From Acidobacteriaceae bacterium (GTDB lineage Bacteria > Acidobacteriota > Terriglobia > Terriglobales > Acidobacteriaceae): 64,000 nucleotides of DNA. The notes under the pieces are model-generated. The model saw only the letters and a program-made list of their open reading frames with translations, made no database searches and was not told the DNA's origin. This document shows, piece after piece, positions 7,796 through 17,540 of this stretch (position 1 is the first letter of the stretch; each line of letters starts with the position of its first letter). Both the position numbers and the translations under genes were made by a program. The stretch spans positions 63,344-127,343 of the forward strand of contig PLGG01000015.1 of NCBI GenBank assembly GCA_003138515.1. The letters run 5' to 3'.

Positions 7796-8506
7796 TTGCA
7801 GTCCGAGCGCTTCGTCATTGCCGTTTTCGAGTTTGTTTTGCTGCTTTTCTCGCTCAGTTTTCATGAGTGCGCGCACGCCTGGATGGCTTCGCGCCTAGGC
7901 GATCAGACGGCCCGGCTCCAAGGGCGCATCACCCTCAATCCGTTGGCCCACATCGACCCCGTCGGTACGTTGCTTTTTCCCGCCATGGTGATCTTCGGGC
8001 CGCTCATCGGCTTCAGCGTTCCCTTCATGCTGGTCGGCTGGGCCAAGCCCACGCCCGTCATCACCCGTAACTTCAAGAAAATCGTCCGCGACGACAACCT
8101 CACCACCCTGGCGGGACCCGTTTCGAACCTGATTCTGGTGCTCTTGGCTCTGGCAGGTCTTACCATCATGGCCCTCACTATGCCGAGCGGCGGGGCCATG
8201 GTGCGGCTGTCATTCGCTGTCGCATTGGGCATTGCCGAGGCCACCGGGGCGCAACCGGTCGCGCTGCTTTTCTCGCTCGCCATCCTCATCAACCTCTCGC
8301 TCTTCTTCTTCAACCTGCTGCCCATTCCACCCCTCGACGGCAGCCGTGTAGTCCGCAATATGCTGCCCTATAACGCCGTGCAGCAATACGACCGCATCGG
8401 CGGCTGGATCAGCTACCTGCTCATGATCTTTGTGGGTGGCTTCGTTCTGCGCCTGCTGCTCACGCCTGCTCTGGTCCTCGTCTTTTCCTTCCTTTTGCGC
8501 CTTTGA
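7796..8506 (+). CDS. Site-2 protease family membrane metalloprotease (M50)
   Basis: 236 residues from a TTG at 7796 with GGAG seven bases upstream; a longer frame from 7730 adds non-membrane residues. The zinc motif F-H-E-C-A-H-A-W (HExxH) is in the first membrane helix at about residues 19-26, followed by D-P-V-G-T-L-L-F-P and G-W-A-K-P-T-P-V. The second metal ligand motif N-L-L-P-I-P-P-L-D-G-S-R is near 175. This is the minimal YwhC-type M50 core with no PDZ domain. It cleaves substrates inside the membrane; the substrate is unknown. trpS and scpA follow. Confidence 0.92.
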   Translation: MQSERFVIAVFEFVLLLFSLSFHECAHAWMASRLGDQTARLQGRITLNPLAHIDPVGTLLFPAMVIFGPLIGFSVPFMLVGWAKPTPVITRNFKKIVRDDNLTTLAGPVSNLILVLLALAGLTIMALTMPSGGAMVRLSFAVALGIAEATGAQPVALLFSLAILINLSLFFFNLLPIPPLDGSRVVRNMLPYNAVQQYDRIGGWISYLLMIFVGGFVLRLLLTPALVLVFSFLLRL

Positions 8507-8614
8507 TTCCGGCTGCCTGCCGCCCGCCTTCCCGCTACAATGGAATGAGAGTTTTAGTCGCTTTTTTGAGAGTGAGCGGCCGTTTCTTAGGCCGCCGAGG
8601 AATCCACTCGCCCC

Positions 8615-9694
8615 ATGCCCGATCCCGCCACTCCGGCGTCCCGCCCGCGCGCCCTCAGCGGAATGCGCCCCACGGGAAAACTCCATCTAGGCAACTACAT
8701 GGGCGCTCTGGCCAACTGGGTCAAGCTGCAAGACGCGTACGACTGCTACTTCTTCATCGCTGACTGGCACGCCCTCACCACCGACTACGCCGACCCGAGC
8801 CAGATCGCGCCCAACACCGTCGAGGTCATGCTCGACTATCTTGCCGCCGGTCTCGACCCCGAGCGCAGCGTACTTTTCTTGCAGAGTCGCGTAAAACAGC
8901 ACAGCGAGCTCTTCCTTGACCTCGCGATGATCTCGCCGCTCGGCTGGCTTGAACGCGTCCCCAGCTACAAGGAGATGCTGGAAAATCTGGCGCACAAGGA
9001 CCTCACAACTTACGGATTTCTCGGTTATCCGGTTCTGATGGCCGCCGACATTTTGCTTTACCAGCCCGACTTCGTGCCCGTCGGCCAGGACCAGCAGGCG
9101 CACGTCGAGCTCACGCGCGAGCTCGCCCGCCGCTTTAACCAGTTCTACCCGAGGGCAAAGGCGAAGAACCCCGGAGGTATACTCCGAGCCGCGCAGGTAC
9201 ATCCTCTTTACGTCCTCCCCGAGCCCAAGGTCCTTCTCACCCCATCACCCAAGCTCCCCGGCACCGATGGCCGCAAGATGTCGAAGAGCTACGGCAACAC
9301 GATCTTGCTCAGCGACCCCGAGCCTGTTGTCCGCCAGAAATTGAAGACCATGGTCACCGACCCTGCTCGCGTCCGCCGCACCGACAAGGGCGATCCCGAC
9401 AAGTGCCCCGTCGGCGACCTGCACAAAGTCTTCTCCTCGCCTGAGACAATGGCCAAAGTCTATGAAGGCTGCCGATCCGCTGGGATTGGCTGTATCGAAT
9501 GCAAAAGCTGGGCCGCGGACTCACTGGTAAAAATACTCGAGCCGATCCAGCACCGCCGCGCCGCCACAACCGAGAAGCAGGCCATCGAGATTCTGAACGC
9601 TGGTTCGCTCCGCGCCGCCGCTCGCGCCGAGCAAACCATGATTGAAGTGCGCAGCGCCATGCAAATGACGTTGACGACCGTCGCGCCCGCGTGA
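8615..9694 (+). CDS. trpS: Tryptophan--tRNA ligase
   Basis: 359 residues. Class I signatures are intact: P-T-G-K-L-H-L-G-N-Y at about 19-28 (HIGH) and G-R-K-M-S-K-S-Y-G-N at about 219-228 (KMSKS). The I-G-C-I-E-C-K segment near 290 is typical of the longer bacterial TrpRS branch. A stretch of some 20 residues after F-Y-P-R (about 178-200) appears inserted before the L-P-E-P-K-V-L-L-T strand. Cytosolic; charges tRNA-Trp. A TACAAT at 8536-8541 is a possible -10 box. trpBACF lie elsewhere in the window on the other strand. Confidence 0.96.
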   Translation: MPDPATPASRPRALSGMRPTGKLHLGNYMGALANWVKLQDAYDCYFFIADWHALTTDYADPSQIAPNTVEVMLDYLAAGLDPERSVLFLQSRVKQHSELFLDLAMISPLGWLERVPSYKEMLENLAHKDLTTYGFLGYPVLMAADILLYQPDFVPVGQDQQAHVELTRELARRFNQFYPRAKAKNPGGILRAAQVHPLYVLPEPKVLLTPSPKLPGTDGRKMSKSYGNTILLSDPEPVVRQKLKTMVTDPARVRRTDKGDPDKCPVGDLHKVFSSPETMAKVYEGCRSAGIGCIECKSWAADSLVKILEPIQHRRAATTEKQAIEILNAGSLRAAARAEQTMIEVRSAMQMTLTTVAPA

Positions 9695-9778
9695 GACAAA
9701 CGCGGAAATGCGCCGGATGAACGGCAGGCACGAATCACGGGAACAAGCGGGGTTGGTCGGGTCAGGAACGTGCAAGCG

Positions 9779-11293
9779 ATGGAAGAGAAACTCCCGTGGT
9801 GGCGTTGGGCATTCGAGGTTGCGCTGAGCGGAATTCGCTCCGGATTCGGGCTCTTCCGCCACAACGGAAAAGTTGAGGTCAACGGAAAGGTTGAGATTGC
9901 TCCGGGGACAAATGCAAAAGCATTTGTCCCCGAGCCTGAAAGTAGTTTTGAACATGGCAGCGGCCCCGAACCCAAGATCGTAGAACTCGAATCAAACACG
10001 AAGAAACCCACTGAGCCCGAAAGCAGCCCCGAGCCAGAGAACACGGAAATAGAACTCAGGGTGGAGAACGACGCCCAGCCAGAGAATAAGGAGAGCGAAG
10101 TCGAATCAATCAAGGAAGAACCGGCTGAGGTCGAATTTGAAATCGTCGAACCGAACGTTACAGCCAGCGCCGCCTACGATCACCCCGAGCCTGCAATCGC
10201 GCTGACCACGCCCCGAGCGCCGGCAGAAGTTGGCAGCCCGGACGACGCCCCGGCGGAATTCGAACCACCAGAAGACGAGATTGCGTTGACGAATACTTCC
10301 CCACAACCCGATGAGAGCGCGACAGGACCAGAGCAGGAAGCAGCCCCTGCGCTCTCGCCCGAACCTGCCCCGCCAGCCAATGTTGTCCCCGCGACTCCCC
10401 CCGCCCCCGCAGCCCAGGCAGCCCCCGCGCCCCAACCCCCCGCCGCCAAGCCTGCCCCCGAGCCAACCACCGCCGAGAAAGTTGCCGCCGCCCTCAAGGC
10501 CCGCGGCGTGGATGCCGAGCAATCGCCCTTCTCAGTCTTCGTCGGCCAGGTCTACGACGGCCCGCTCGACCTGCTGCTCGACCTCATTCGCAAGCAGGAC
10601 ATCGACATCTACGACATTCCCATCGCCAAAATCACCGCGCAGTTCCTCGCCTACGTCGACCATCTGCGCGCCAGCGACATGGACGTAGCCGGCGAATTCA
10701 TCTACACCGCCGCGCTGCTCATTCACATCAAGAGCAAGATGCTTCTTCCGCGCGCCCCCGTCGGGCCGGAAGAGTCGGCCGAAGATCCGCGCCGCGAGCT
10801 CGTCGACCGCCTGCTCGAGCACGAGCGCTTCCGCAACGCCGCGCAGATGCTGCACGACAAGCAGATGCTCGAAGCCAACACCTGGACCAATCCCGGCGTG
10901 CGCGAGTTCCGCGAGGATGCCGGCGCGGAGCCCGAGATCGCCGCTGACACCACCGACCTCGTCCGCATCTTCCGCGACATTCTCGACCGCGCTCGAAACC
11001 GCCCCATCATTAATGTGGAAGAAGACTCCGTCACCGTCGGCCAGATGATCCAGTTCCTCACTCGCCGCCTCACCATGGAAGACAAGCCCGTCGCGCTGCG
11101 CCGCCTGCTCAGCCACACGCACTCCGAGCGCGCGCTCATCGCCATGTTCCTCGCGCTGCTTGAGCTGGTGCGCCTGCAGGCCATCCTTCTCCGCCAGGAC
11201 CGCCAGTTCAGTGAGATCTTCGTCAAGAAGAACTCAGGCTTCGATGCCGTGATGAATGAAGGCCTGGCCAACGCCCGCGACGACTGGCGCTGA
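9779..11293 (+). CDS. scpA: Segregation and condensation protein A with long disordered N-terminus
   Basis: 504 residues from the ATG at 9779 (a GTG at 9770 is in frame). The kleisin core begins near residue 250 with V-G-Q-V-Y-D-G-P-L-D-L-L-L-D-L-I-R and runs to the end, including H-I-K-S-K-M-L-L-P-R. ScpA bridges the Smc heads and works with ScpB in chromosome segregation. Typical ScpA is about 250 residues, so half of this protein is an extra Pro/Glu/Ala-rich, low-complexity extension. A 12-bp perfect palindrome lies inside the extension DNA (9904-9931). scpB is not adjacent. The true start could be further downstream. Confidence 0.9.
   Translation: MEEKLPWWRWAFEVALSGIRSGFGLFRHNGKVEVNGKVEIAPGTNAKAFVPEPESSFEHGSGPEPKIVELESNTKKPTEPESSPEPENTEIELRVENDAQPENKESEVESIKEEPAEVEFEIVEPNVTASAAYDHPEPAIALTTPRAPAEVGSPDDAPAEFEPPEDEIALTNTSPQPDESATGPEQEAAPALSPEPAPPANVVPATPPAPAAQAAPAPQPPAAKPAPEPTTAEKVAAALKARGVDAEQSPFSVFVGQVYDGPLDLLLDLIRKQDIDIYDIPIAKITAQFLAYVDHLRASDMDVAGEFIYTAALLIHIKSKMLLPRAPVGPEESAEDPRRELVDRLLEHERFRNAAQMLHDKQMLEANTWTNPGVREFREDAGAEPEIAADTTDLVRIFRDILDRARNRPIINVEEDSVTVGQMIQFLTRRLTMEDKPVALRRLLSHTHSERALIAMFLALLELVRLQAILLRQDRQFSEIFVKKNSGFDAVMNEGLANARDDWR
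9904..9931. repeat. Perfect 12-bp palindrome inside scpA
   Basis: GGGGACAAATGC, an AAAA loop, then GCATTTGTCCCC; one further C-G pair extends the stem. It lies in the disordered N-terminal coding part and keeps the frame open (reads G-T-N-A-K-A-F-V-P). No T-run follows, so it is not a terminator. It resembles a REP-type insertion. Confidence 0.8.
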
Positions 11294-11323
11294 CGCCGCC
11301 CGCTGCCTTGTAAACTGACCGTG

Positions 11324-14224
11324 ATGAGTTCCATTCCCCGAAAACTGCATTGCATCGCGCTCTGCGCCACGCTGCTCATAGTCTCCAGCCGCGCCCCGCT
11401 CCATGCGCAAAACGCGCCGCCCGCCTCCGCCGCATCCGAGCTCGCCCAGCTTCCGCTGCCCGAGCCATCGGCGAACGCTCTTCCATTGCCCGAGGATCGC
11501 GGCGCTGCCGATCTCGAACAAACCCTCAAGCGGCTCGGCACCACGGCCAGCGTTCTCTTCATCGTGCCCCATCCTGACGATGAAGACGGCGCGCTCATGA
11601 CCTATCTGTCGCGCGGACTGGGTGTGCGGGTCACTCTGCTCACGCTCACCCGCGGTGAGGGCGGCCAGAACGCGCTGGGCGCCGAAAGCTACGACGCGCT
11701 CGGCCTCATCCGAACCAGCGAGCTGCTCAAGGCTGACGAATACTACGGCGTGCGGCAGCTTTGGGGCACTGAGGCCGACTTCGGCTTTTCCAAAACGCAG
11801 GAAGAATCATTTCAGAAGTGGGGCCACGATCGCGTCCTCTACGACGCAGTCCTCGCCATTCGCATGGTCCGCCCGCAAATCATCTTGTCCACCTTCGTCG
11901 GCGGATTGACTGATGGCCACGGCCAGCACCAGGTTGCCGGCGAAATCGCGCAGGAAGCCTTCAAGGCCGCCGCGGATCCGAACATCTTTCCCGAGCAATT
12001 GCGCGCAGTCAAGGAAGGGGGCGTCGGATTGCAGCCCTGGCAGCCGCTGGCGGTTTACTCGCGCACGCCGTTCGCGCCCATCACCAACGGTCAAATGCTC
12101 GACTACGCCACAGGCAAATGGGCGCCTGCGCGATTTCACAATTACCTCACTGGTGAGTGGATCGAAGGTTCGTTGCCGGCCGACGTCACGCTTCCCGTGG
12201 GCACATGGGATCCGGTGCTCGGCCGCACCTATGTGCAGATTGCGCGCGAAGGCTGGGGCGAGCAGAAGTCGCAATACGGTGGGGCAAATCCCGCGCTCAG
12301 TGGCCCGGATTCTTCCGGCTACCACCTGTGGGCCGTTGCGCCATCGGTCGTCGCGGCCGGCTCGGGCGGCGCACGCGACAGCCTTTTCCGCAACGCCAAG
12401 GTCAACATCGACACCAGCATCACGGGTCTCGCGCGGCTCGCCGGCAACGCGGCCCCTCAGTGGCTCGTGGACGGCCTCGGCAAAATCCAGAGCGGCCTGA
12501 ATGCGTCCACCAGCGACTGCAAAAACCAAAGCGGCGTTGACGCCGCGCACAAGCTCGTGCCCATCTATCGCGAGACGCGGGACCTCTACGTCCGCGTGAA
12601 CGCGAGCGATCTCGACGCGGAGGCGAAAGCCGGTCTCGAACTCGAGTTGGGCGAGAAGATCGTTCAGTTCCAGACGGCGTTCAAAGATCTGCTCGGCCTT
12701 GACCTGATCGCGTTTACCACCAGCGGCGCTCGTGCCCAAGGTCCGGGTGGTCGTGGCGCATCCGCCGACGAAACCGCGCGCAGTGTATGGCCTGGCGAAG
12801 ACTTCGGCGTCCGTTTGCACCTGTACGCTGCGGTCGACAGCGTTCGCCTGAGCGGCGTTGGGCTCTTTCACACGGTCGGGACGTCTTGGGGGATCGAACC
12901 TCCATACGGAGAAGAAACCTCTGACGCGCCCGTCGGCGACCGCAATTTCCGCGTGCACGTTCCCGCCGACGCCGCGCCCACCGAACCCTACTTCACGCGT
13001 CCCACCACCGAGCAGCCCTACTACGACATTTCGAATGAAGCATGGCGCGAGCGCTCCTTCGCGCCCTATCCGCTGTCAGCGTGGGCGGAATTCACCTTCG
13101 ACGGCGTGCCCATCCGCCTCGTCCAGGTTGTGCAAACCCTGGCTCGCGTCACCGGTGTCGGCGGCGTCTATCAGCCGCTCGTCGTCACGCCGGCAATCGG
13201 AGTTCGCGTTCAGCCGGAGGCGCGCATTCTTCCCCTCGACGGTTCGCCGCTGCCTGTCAGCGTCACCGTTCACGCCGAGCACGCCGCCGACGGAGTCGTC
13301 GATCTAAAGCTGCCCGACGGTTGGCGCGCTGATCCCGCGAAGCGCGAATTCCACTTGAAGGCCGCAGGCGACACCGAGCCGCTTGTCTTTTCCATAACGC
13401 CGGCCGGCGACGTGGCAGCACGCGCCTACTCAATCAAGGCCGTGGCACTCGTTGACGGCAAGGACTACTCCATCGGCTGGCAGAGCATCGGCTATCCCGG
13501 CTTGCTTCCCTACAATCAGTACAAGCCCGGGGAACTTCGCACCCGCACAGTCGACGCAAAAGTCGCGCCGGGCCTTCGCGTGGGCTACGTGATGGGAACC
13601 GGCGATCTCGTCCCCGAAGCCATCCAGGCGCTCGGCATCGCGCCGCATCTCCTCACCGACGATGAGCTCGCTACCGCGGATTTGTCGCAGTGGAACGTTC
13701 TGGTCATCGGCATTCGCGCTTACTCCACGCGGCCCTCGCTCGCCGCCGCCGAGCCACGCCTCGAGAGTTTCGTCGAGCGCGGCGGAACGCTCGTCGTCCA
13801 ATATCAGGGCGCTACATTTCCCGCGCCGCTGCCGCTTTCAATGAACGGTGCGCCTGAGCGCGTGGTCGATGAGCAGGATCCAGTCAGGCTGCTCGATCCC
13901 ACGAACCCGCTCCTTGCCTCGCCCAACAAAATTACCTCCGCCGATTTCGACGGATGGTTTGAGGAGCGCGGCCACGGCTTCCTCGATCAATGGGACCCCG
14001 GATACACGGCGCTCACCGAGACCGCCGATCCCGGTCAGGATCCGCAGCGCGGAGGGCTCCTCGTCGCGCATCGCGGAAAGGGAACTTATATATATGTTGC
14101 GTTCGCGCTCTACCGCCAGTTCCCTGAGTTAGTGCAGGGAGCTTACCGCCTGCTCGCCAACCTCCTCAGCGCCGGCGCCGAGGGAGCGAGCGCCTCGGCC
14201 CCATCGCCCGCCGCGCATCCATAG
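11324..14224 (+). CDS. Secreted PIG-L family deacetylase, multidomain
   Basis: 966 residues. A signal peptide (about 1-27, ending A-P-L-H-A-Q) points to export. The PIG-L zinc motif P-H-P-D-D-E-D is at about 82-88, with the second ligand region T-D-G-H-G-Q-H-Q near 197. These enzymes remove N-acetyl groups from GlcNAc-type sugars. After the catalytic domain (to about 280) come a helical part, beta-rich Ig/NEW3-like segments (about 610-720) and a C-terminal glutamine-amidotransferase-like fold (about 745-930). The length is more than three times a bare LmbE/PIG-L enzyme. Likely acts on extracytoplasmic glycans or lipids. Monocistronic. Confidence 0.87.
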   Translation: MSSIPRKLHCIALCATLLIVSSRAPLHAQNAPPASAASELAQLPLPEPSANALPLPEDRGAADLEQTLKRLGTTASVLFIVPHPDDEDGALMTYLSRGLGVRVTLLTLTRGEGGQNALGAESYDALGLIRTSELLKADEYYGVRQLWGTEADFGFSKTQEESFQKWGHDRVLYDAVLAIRMVRPQIILSTFVGGLTDGHGQHQVAGEIAQEAFKAAADPNIFPEQLRAVKEGGVGLQPWQPLAVYSRTPFAPITNGQMLDYATGKWAPARFHNYLTGEWIEGSLPADVTLPVGTWDPVLGRTYVQIAREGWGEQKSQYGGANPALSGPDSSGYHLWAVAPSVVAAGSGGARDSLFRNAKVNIDTSITGLARLAGNAAPQWLVDGLGKIQSGLNASTSDCKNQSGVDAAHKLVPIYRETRDLYVRVNASDLDAEAKAGLELELGEKIVQFQTAFKDLLGLDLIAFTTSGARAQGPGGRGASADETARSVWPGEDFGVRLHLYAAVDSVRLSGVGLFHTVGTSWGIEPPYGEETSDAPVGDRNFRVHVPADAAPTEPYFTRPTTEQPYYDISNEAWRERSFAPYPLSAWAEFTFDGVPIRLVQVVQTLARVTGVGGVYQPLVVTPAIGVRVQPEARILPLDGSPLPVSVTVHAEHAADGVVDLKLPDGWRADPAKREFHLKAAGDTEPLVFSITPAGDVAARAYSIKAVALVDGKDYSIGWQSIGYPGLLPYNQYKPGELRTRTVDAKVAPGLRVGYVMGTGDLVPEAIQALGIAPHLLTDDELATADLSQWNVLVIGIRAYSTRPSLAAAEPRLESFVERGGTLVVQYQGATFPAPLPLSMNGAPERVVDEQDPVRLLDPTNPLLASPNKITSADFDGWFEERGHGFLDQWDPGYTALTETADPGQDPQRGGLLVAHRGKGTYIYVAFALYRQFPELVQGAYRLLANLLSAGAEGASASAPSPAAHP

Positions 14225-14594
14225 CACATTGCCGCAATCTCCCTGCCGGAATCTTCCAAAAAGCGCGGCAAAAAGGCGAAGCCTCTGTAAATAGAATTTG
14301 AATTTCTCGCCCTTTTTCTTCACGGAAAATCTGCGCTCGCTCGCAACTGTGAATTCTGTGTGAATTCGTCAAATCTTAATCTTGCTCTGCGAGGCTTGGA
14401 TGCGGAACAAGCGGAGGAGTTTTGCCGGCGCGAGGCTCCTTCCGTGACCACTCCCCTAATCTTTCGCGCCGATGGGAATACCGCAGATTTTTCAATTCTT
14501 CAATGCGTCCGGGATGCAGAAGTGGAATGCGTCCTCTGTGCACGGGGGCGCTGACACTTTCCAACACGAATCCTTAAGGAAAAGAGAGGCCCAA
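14225..14594 (+). other. Upstream region of the porin gene
   Basis: No gene seen. Two copies of GTGAATTC lie at 14349-14356 and 14360-14367, spaced 11 bases, one helical turn, so the same face of the DNA is presented twice. This could be an operator for the porin gene. No clear -35/-10 pair was identified. Confidence 0.4.
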
Positions 14595-16712
14595 ATGAAA
14601 TTGACAGTGAAAGCGGCTGCCATTGCATTTCTTGCAGCCGGTCTGGTTGTTTCCTACGCTCAAACCAGCGGCTCAACGCCGCCGGCCAAGAAGCACACCA
14701 CGGCCAAAAAGCCCGCTGTTCCGGCTGGCCCCACGGTGCAACAGCAAATCGATGATATGAAGCAGCAATTCCAGGGCGAGATCGACGGCCTGAAGAGCGA
14801 TCTTGCCACCAAGGATGAGCAGTTGAAGCAGGCGCAGCAGACAGCGGCCGATGCGCAGGCAGCCGCCGCCAAAGCGGAAGCGGACGCCACCGCGCAACAG
14901 CAGGCGACCACTGACAATTCAGCGGCCGTTTCCACACTACAAAGCACAGTCAGCGATCTAAAGATCAACGCTGTCTCGCTTGCTACCACCGTCTCCGATG
15001 AGACCACGACCATCAAGAAGGCGATCAACAATCCAACAACGCTGCACTACAAGGGCATCACTCTTACACCCGGCGGTTACGTGGCGGGTGAAACAGTATG
15101 GCGCGCTCACGCCACCGGCGGCGACATTCCTACCGCCTTTACTTCGCTTCCTTACGAGCACGGCGACAACTATACCCTCAGCGAATTTTTCGGCAGCGCC
15201 CGCCAGTCGCGCATGGCGCTCATGGCAGAGGGAAAATTACCCTGGGGAACCGTGAGAGGCTACTGGGAGGGTGATTGGTTGGGCACGGGCATCACTTCAA
15301 ACAACAACCAGTCAAACAGCTACGTTTTCCGCCAGCGCGTGATTTGGGCACAGGCTGAAACCAACGACCATTGGGCATTCACCGGCGGTCAGCTTTGGTC
15401 CTTGGCGACTGAAGACAAGAAGGGCATCTCCAACATCTCCGGCGACATCATGACGCCGCAGACCATAGACCCGAACTATAACGTGGGCTTCGTTTGGACG
15501 CGTCAGTACGGCTTCCGCGTCACCAAGACCTGGAAGACCGTAGCCATCGGCGCCGCGGTTGAGAATCCGCAGTTGATTTATACGGCCTCGCTGGCCGGCA
15601 ACACGCCCTATGCGGTGCTGGGCAGCGCCGGCACCAGCGGCGGCAACTACAACGCGGCCATCAGCACCTGCACCCCCGCCACCTCCATCGTGAACTACAC
15701 CAACCAGTCTGAAACTGACTCCGCAGGCAATACCGTTGACGTCGCCGTTCCCGTCTACAAGACCCTCAATGGTTGCGCCGACATCGCGACCCTCTCCTTC
15801 AACTACGCGCCCGACGTGATCCTCAAGCTCACGCTCGATCCCGGCTGGGGACACTATGAGATCATTGGCATCGGCCGCTTCGCCCACGAGACCGTCTATC
15901 CCGGCGAAACCACGAACAGCAACCTGTACGGCGGGACCACCGACATCGCTACCGGTGCGGCCGTGGCGCCGTCCCTCACCACCGCTGGAGCGCACTCCGA
16001 CAGCATTACAATGGGCGGCATTGCCGCCAGCTTCCGCGTTCCGCTTGGGAGCATGGTCAACTTCGGCCTTAAGGGCCTTTACGGGCCCGGCGTGGGCCGT
16101 TACGGTAACTCCACGCTTGCCGACGTGACGGCTGACGCCAGCGGCAACCTTGCCCCCATTCACGATCTATCCACCTTGGCCACTCTGGAAATCAACCCCA
16201 CCCCGCGTTTGGCAATTTACTTCAACGGCGGCATGGATTACGCGGCCCGTACCGACTTTGCCACCGCGACTGCGACCACCCTGGGCGCGCCCAGCGCGGA
16301 CTTCTGCGCGACGGTCGCCGGCGTCATCACCTGCTCCTCCAGCGCTACGCAGGCGCTCGTCGGAGAGGGCGGCAAGTGGGGCGGCCATTGGGGCACGCCC
16401 TCCGCGGCTGCGGTCGGTTACGGTTCGCGTCTGTTAAGCAACTCCTCTTGCAACACCAACTCCAATCCCGGATACAACGGCGGCGGCTCAACCGGCTTCA
16501 TTTCCGGCGGCTCCTGCGGCGCGCAAAACCGCGACATTCAGGAGTACACCGCCGGCTACTGGTACGACTTCTACAAGGGCGACCGCGGCCGCTTCCGCCA
16601 GAGCATCCAGTACAGCTATGCGGTACGCGAAGGCTGGTCGGGAGCATCCGGAATCGGAGCCAAGGGCATCGACAACATGTTCTGGACCTCGTTCCGCTAC
16701 TACCTGCCGTAA
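14595..16712 (+). CDS. Outer-membrane porin with N-terminal coiled coil
   Basis: 705 residues from the ATG at 14595, chosen because it starts a clean signal peptide (M-K-L-T-V-K-A-A-A-I-A-F-L, cleavage after about 22); the frame continues upstream without signal-like sequence. Residues about 40-140 form an Ala/Gln/Lys coiled coil (V-Q-Q-Q-I-D-D-M-K-Q-Q-F ...), which would trimerise or reach the cell wall. Alternating aromatic beta strands fill the rest, ending in the typical C-terminal F-R-Y-Y-L-P. Family role: diffusion channel in the outer membrane; the solute is unknown. A strong terminator follows. Confidence 0.83.
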   Translation: MKLTVKAAAIAFLAAGLVVSYAQTSGSTPPAKKHTTAKKPAVPAGPTVQQQIDDMKQQFQGEIDGLKSDLATKDEQLKQAQQTAADAQAAAAKAEADATAQQQATTDNSAAVSTLQSTVSDLKINAVSLATTVSDETTTIKKAINNPTTLHYKGITLTPGGYVAGETVWRAHATGGDIPTAFTSLPYEHGDNYTLSEFFGSARQSRMALMAEGKLPWGTVRGYWEGDWLGTGITSNNNQSNSYVFRQRVIWAQAETNDHWAFTGGQLWSLATEDKKGISNISGDIMTPQTIDPNYNVGFVWTRQYGFRVTKTWKTVAIGAAVENPQLIYTASLAGNTPYAVLGSAGTSGGNYNAAISTCTPATSIVNYTNQSETDSAGNTVDVAVPVYKTLNGCADIATLSFNYAPDVILKLTLDPGWGHYEIIGIGRFAHETVYPGETTNSNLYGGTTDIATGAAVAPSLTTAGAHSDSITMGGIAASFRVPLGSMVNFGLKGLYGPGVGRYGNSTLADVTADASGNLAPIHDLSTLATLEINPTPRLAIYFNGGMDYAARTDFATATATTLGAPSADFCATVAGVITCSSSATQALVGEGGKWGGHWGTPSAAAVGYGSRLLSNSSCNTNSNPGYNGGGSTGFISGGSCGAQNRDIQEYTAGYWYDFYKGDRGRFRQSIQYSYAVREGWSGASGIGAKGIDNMFWTSFRYYLP

Positions 16713-16738
16713 GCCGGCAATTCAGGCCCAAAGCAAAA

Positions 16739-16763
16739 GGGGCAGTCCGCAATGGACTGCCCC
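16739..16763. terminator. Bidirectional intrinsic terminator between porin and tsf
   Basis: GGGGCAGTCC, loop GCAAT, GGACTGCCCC: a perfect 10-bp stem. On plus it is followed by TTCTATTT, on minus by TTTTGCTTT, so it can end both the porin transcript and the rplM-rpsI-rpsB-tsf transcript. Confidence 0.85.
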
Positions 16764-16816
16764 TTCTATTTGGTTTGAATTCCGATTCGGTTCGCGGTGC
16801 GTCGAACGTTACGCGC

Positions 16817-17470
16817 TTATTCCGCCGCTTCCACTGCCTTGGTTTGCGCAACCGTCCAATCGGCCGCACCCACCTTGAACCGCGCAAACCGGCGTACCGT
16901 GATGTTCTCGCCCAGCTTGCCCACCTTTTGCGCGATCAGTTCCTTCACGCTGATGGCCTGGTCCTTGATGAACGGCTGCTCCAGCAGGCAAACCTCTTCG
17001 TAGAACTTCGCCATCTTTCCGTCCAGAATCTTTTCGATCACCGCGGCCGGCTTGCCCGTAGCCGCTGCCTGCGCGCGATAGATCTCCTTCTCTCGCTCCA
17101 GATCCTCCGCGGTCACGTCCTCGGGCTTCACATAGCGCGGGTCGCTGGCCGCGATGTGCATCGCCACGTCCTTCAACAGCTCCTGAAAGTCCTCGGTCCT
17201 GGCCACAAAGTCGCTCTCGCAGTTCAGCTCCACCAACACGGCAATCTTGCCGCCGGCATGAATGTAGCTGCCCACCGCGCCCTCGTTGGTCACGCGCGAA
17301 GCCTTCTTCTGCGCCGAGGCCATACCCCGCTTGCGCAGCACCACAAACGCATCCTCGATGTTCCCCTTGCTCTCCTGCAGCGCCTTCAGGCAGTCGCCCA
17401 CCGGCGCGCCCGACTTCTCCCGCAGTTCTTTCACCAATTTCGCGTCAATCTTTTCAGTCACTGTCGTCAT
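16817..17470 (-). CDS. tsf: Elongation factor Ts
   Basis: 218 residues from the ATG at 17470; the frame extends upstream without family-like residues. The N-terminal UBA-like helix bundle (L-V-K-E-L-R-E-K-S-G-A-P-V-G-D-C-L-K-A-L) and the core signature E-L-N-C-E-S-D-F-V-A-R at about 80-90 are both present. EF-Ts is the GDP/GTP exchange factor of EF-Tu. The protein is shorter than the E. coli form (about 283) and resembles the compact type. Last gene of the ribosomal cluster; pyrH/frr do not follow, as a terminator closes the unit. Confidence 0.97.
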   Translation of the reverse strand: MTTVTEKIDAKLVKELREKSGAPVGDCLKALQESKGNIEDAFVVLRKRGMASAQKKASRVTNEGAVGSYIHAGGKIAVLVELNCESDFVARTEDFQELLKDVAMHIAASDPRYVKPEDVTAEDLEREKEIYRAQAAATGKPAAVIEKILDGKMAKFYEEVCLLEQPFIKDQAISVKELIAQKVGKLGENITVRRFARFKVGAADWTVAQTKAVEAAE

Positions 17471-17540
17471 CTCTCTTTTTCCCTGGCCGCACGCGGCCTT
17501 ATGCATGTATTGCGTTTAAGATTTCACAATCGTGTTGCGC

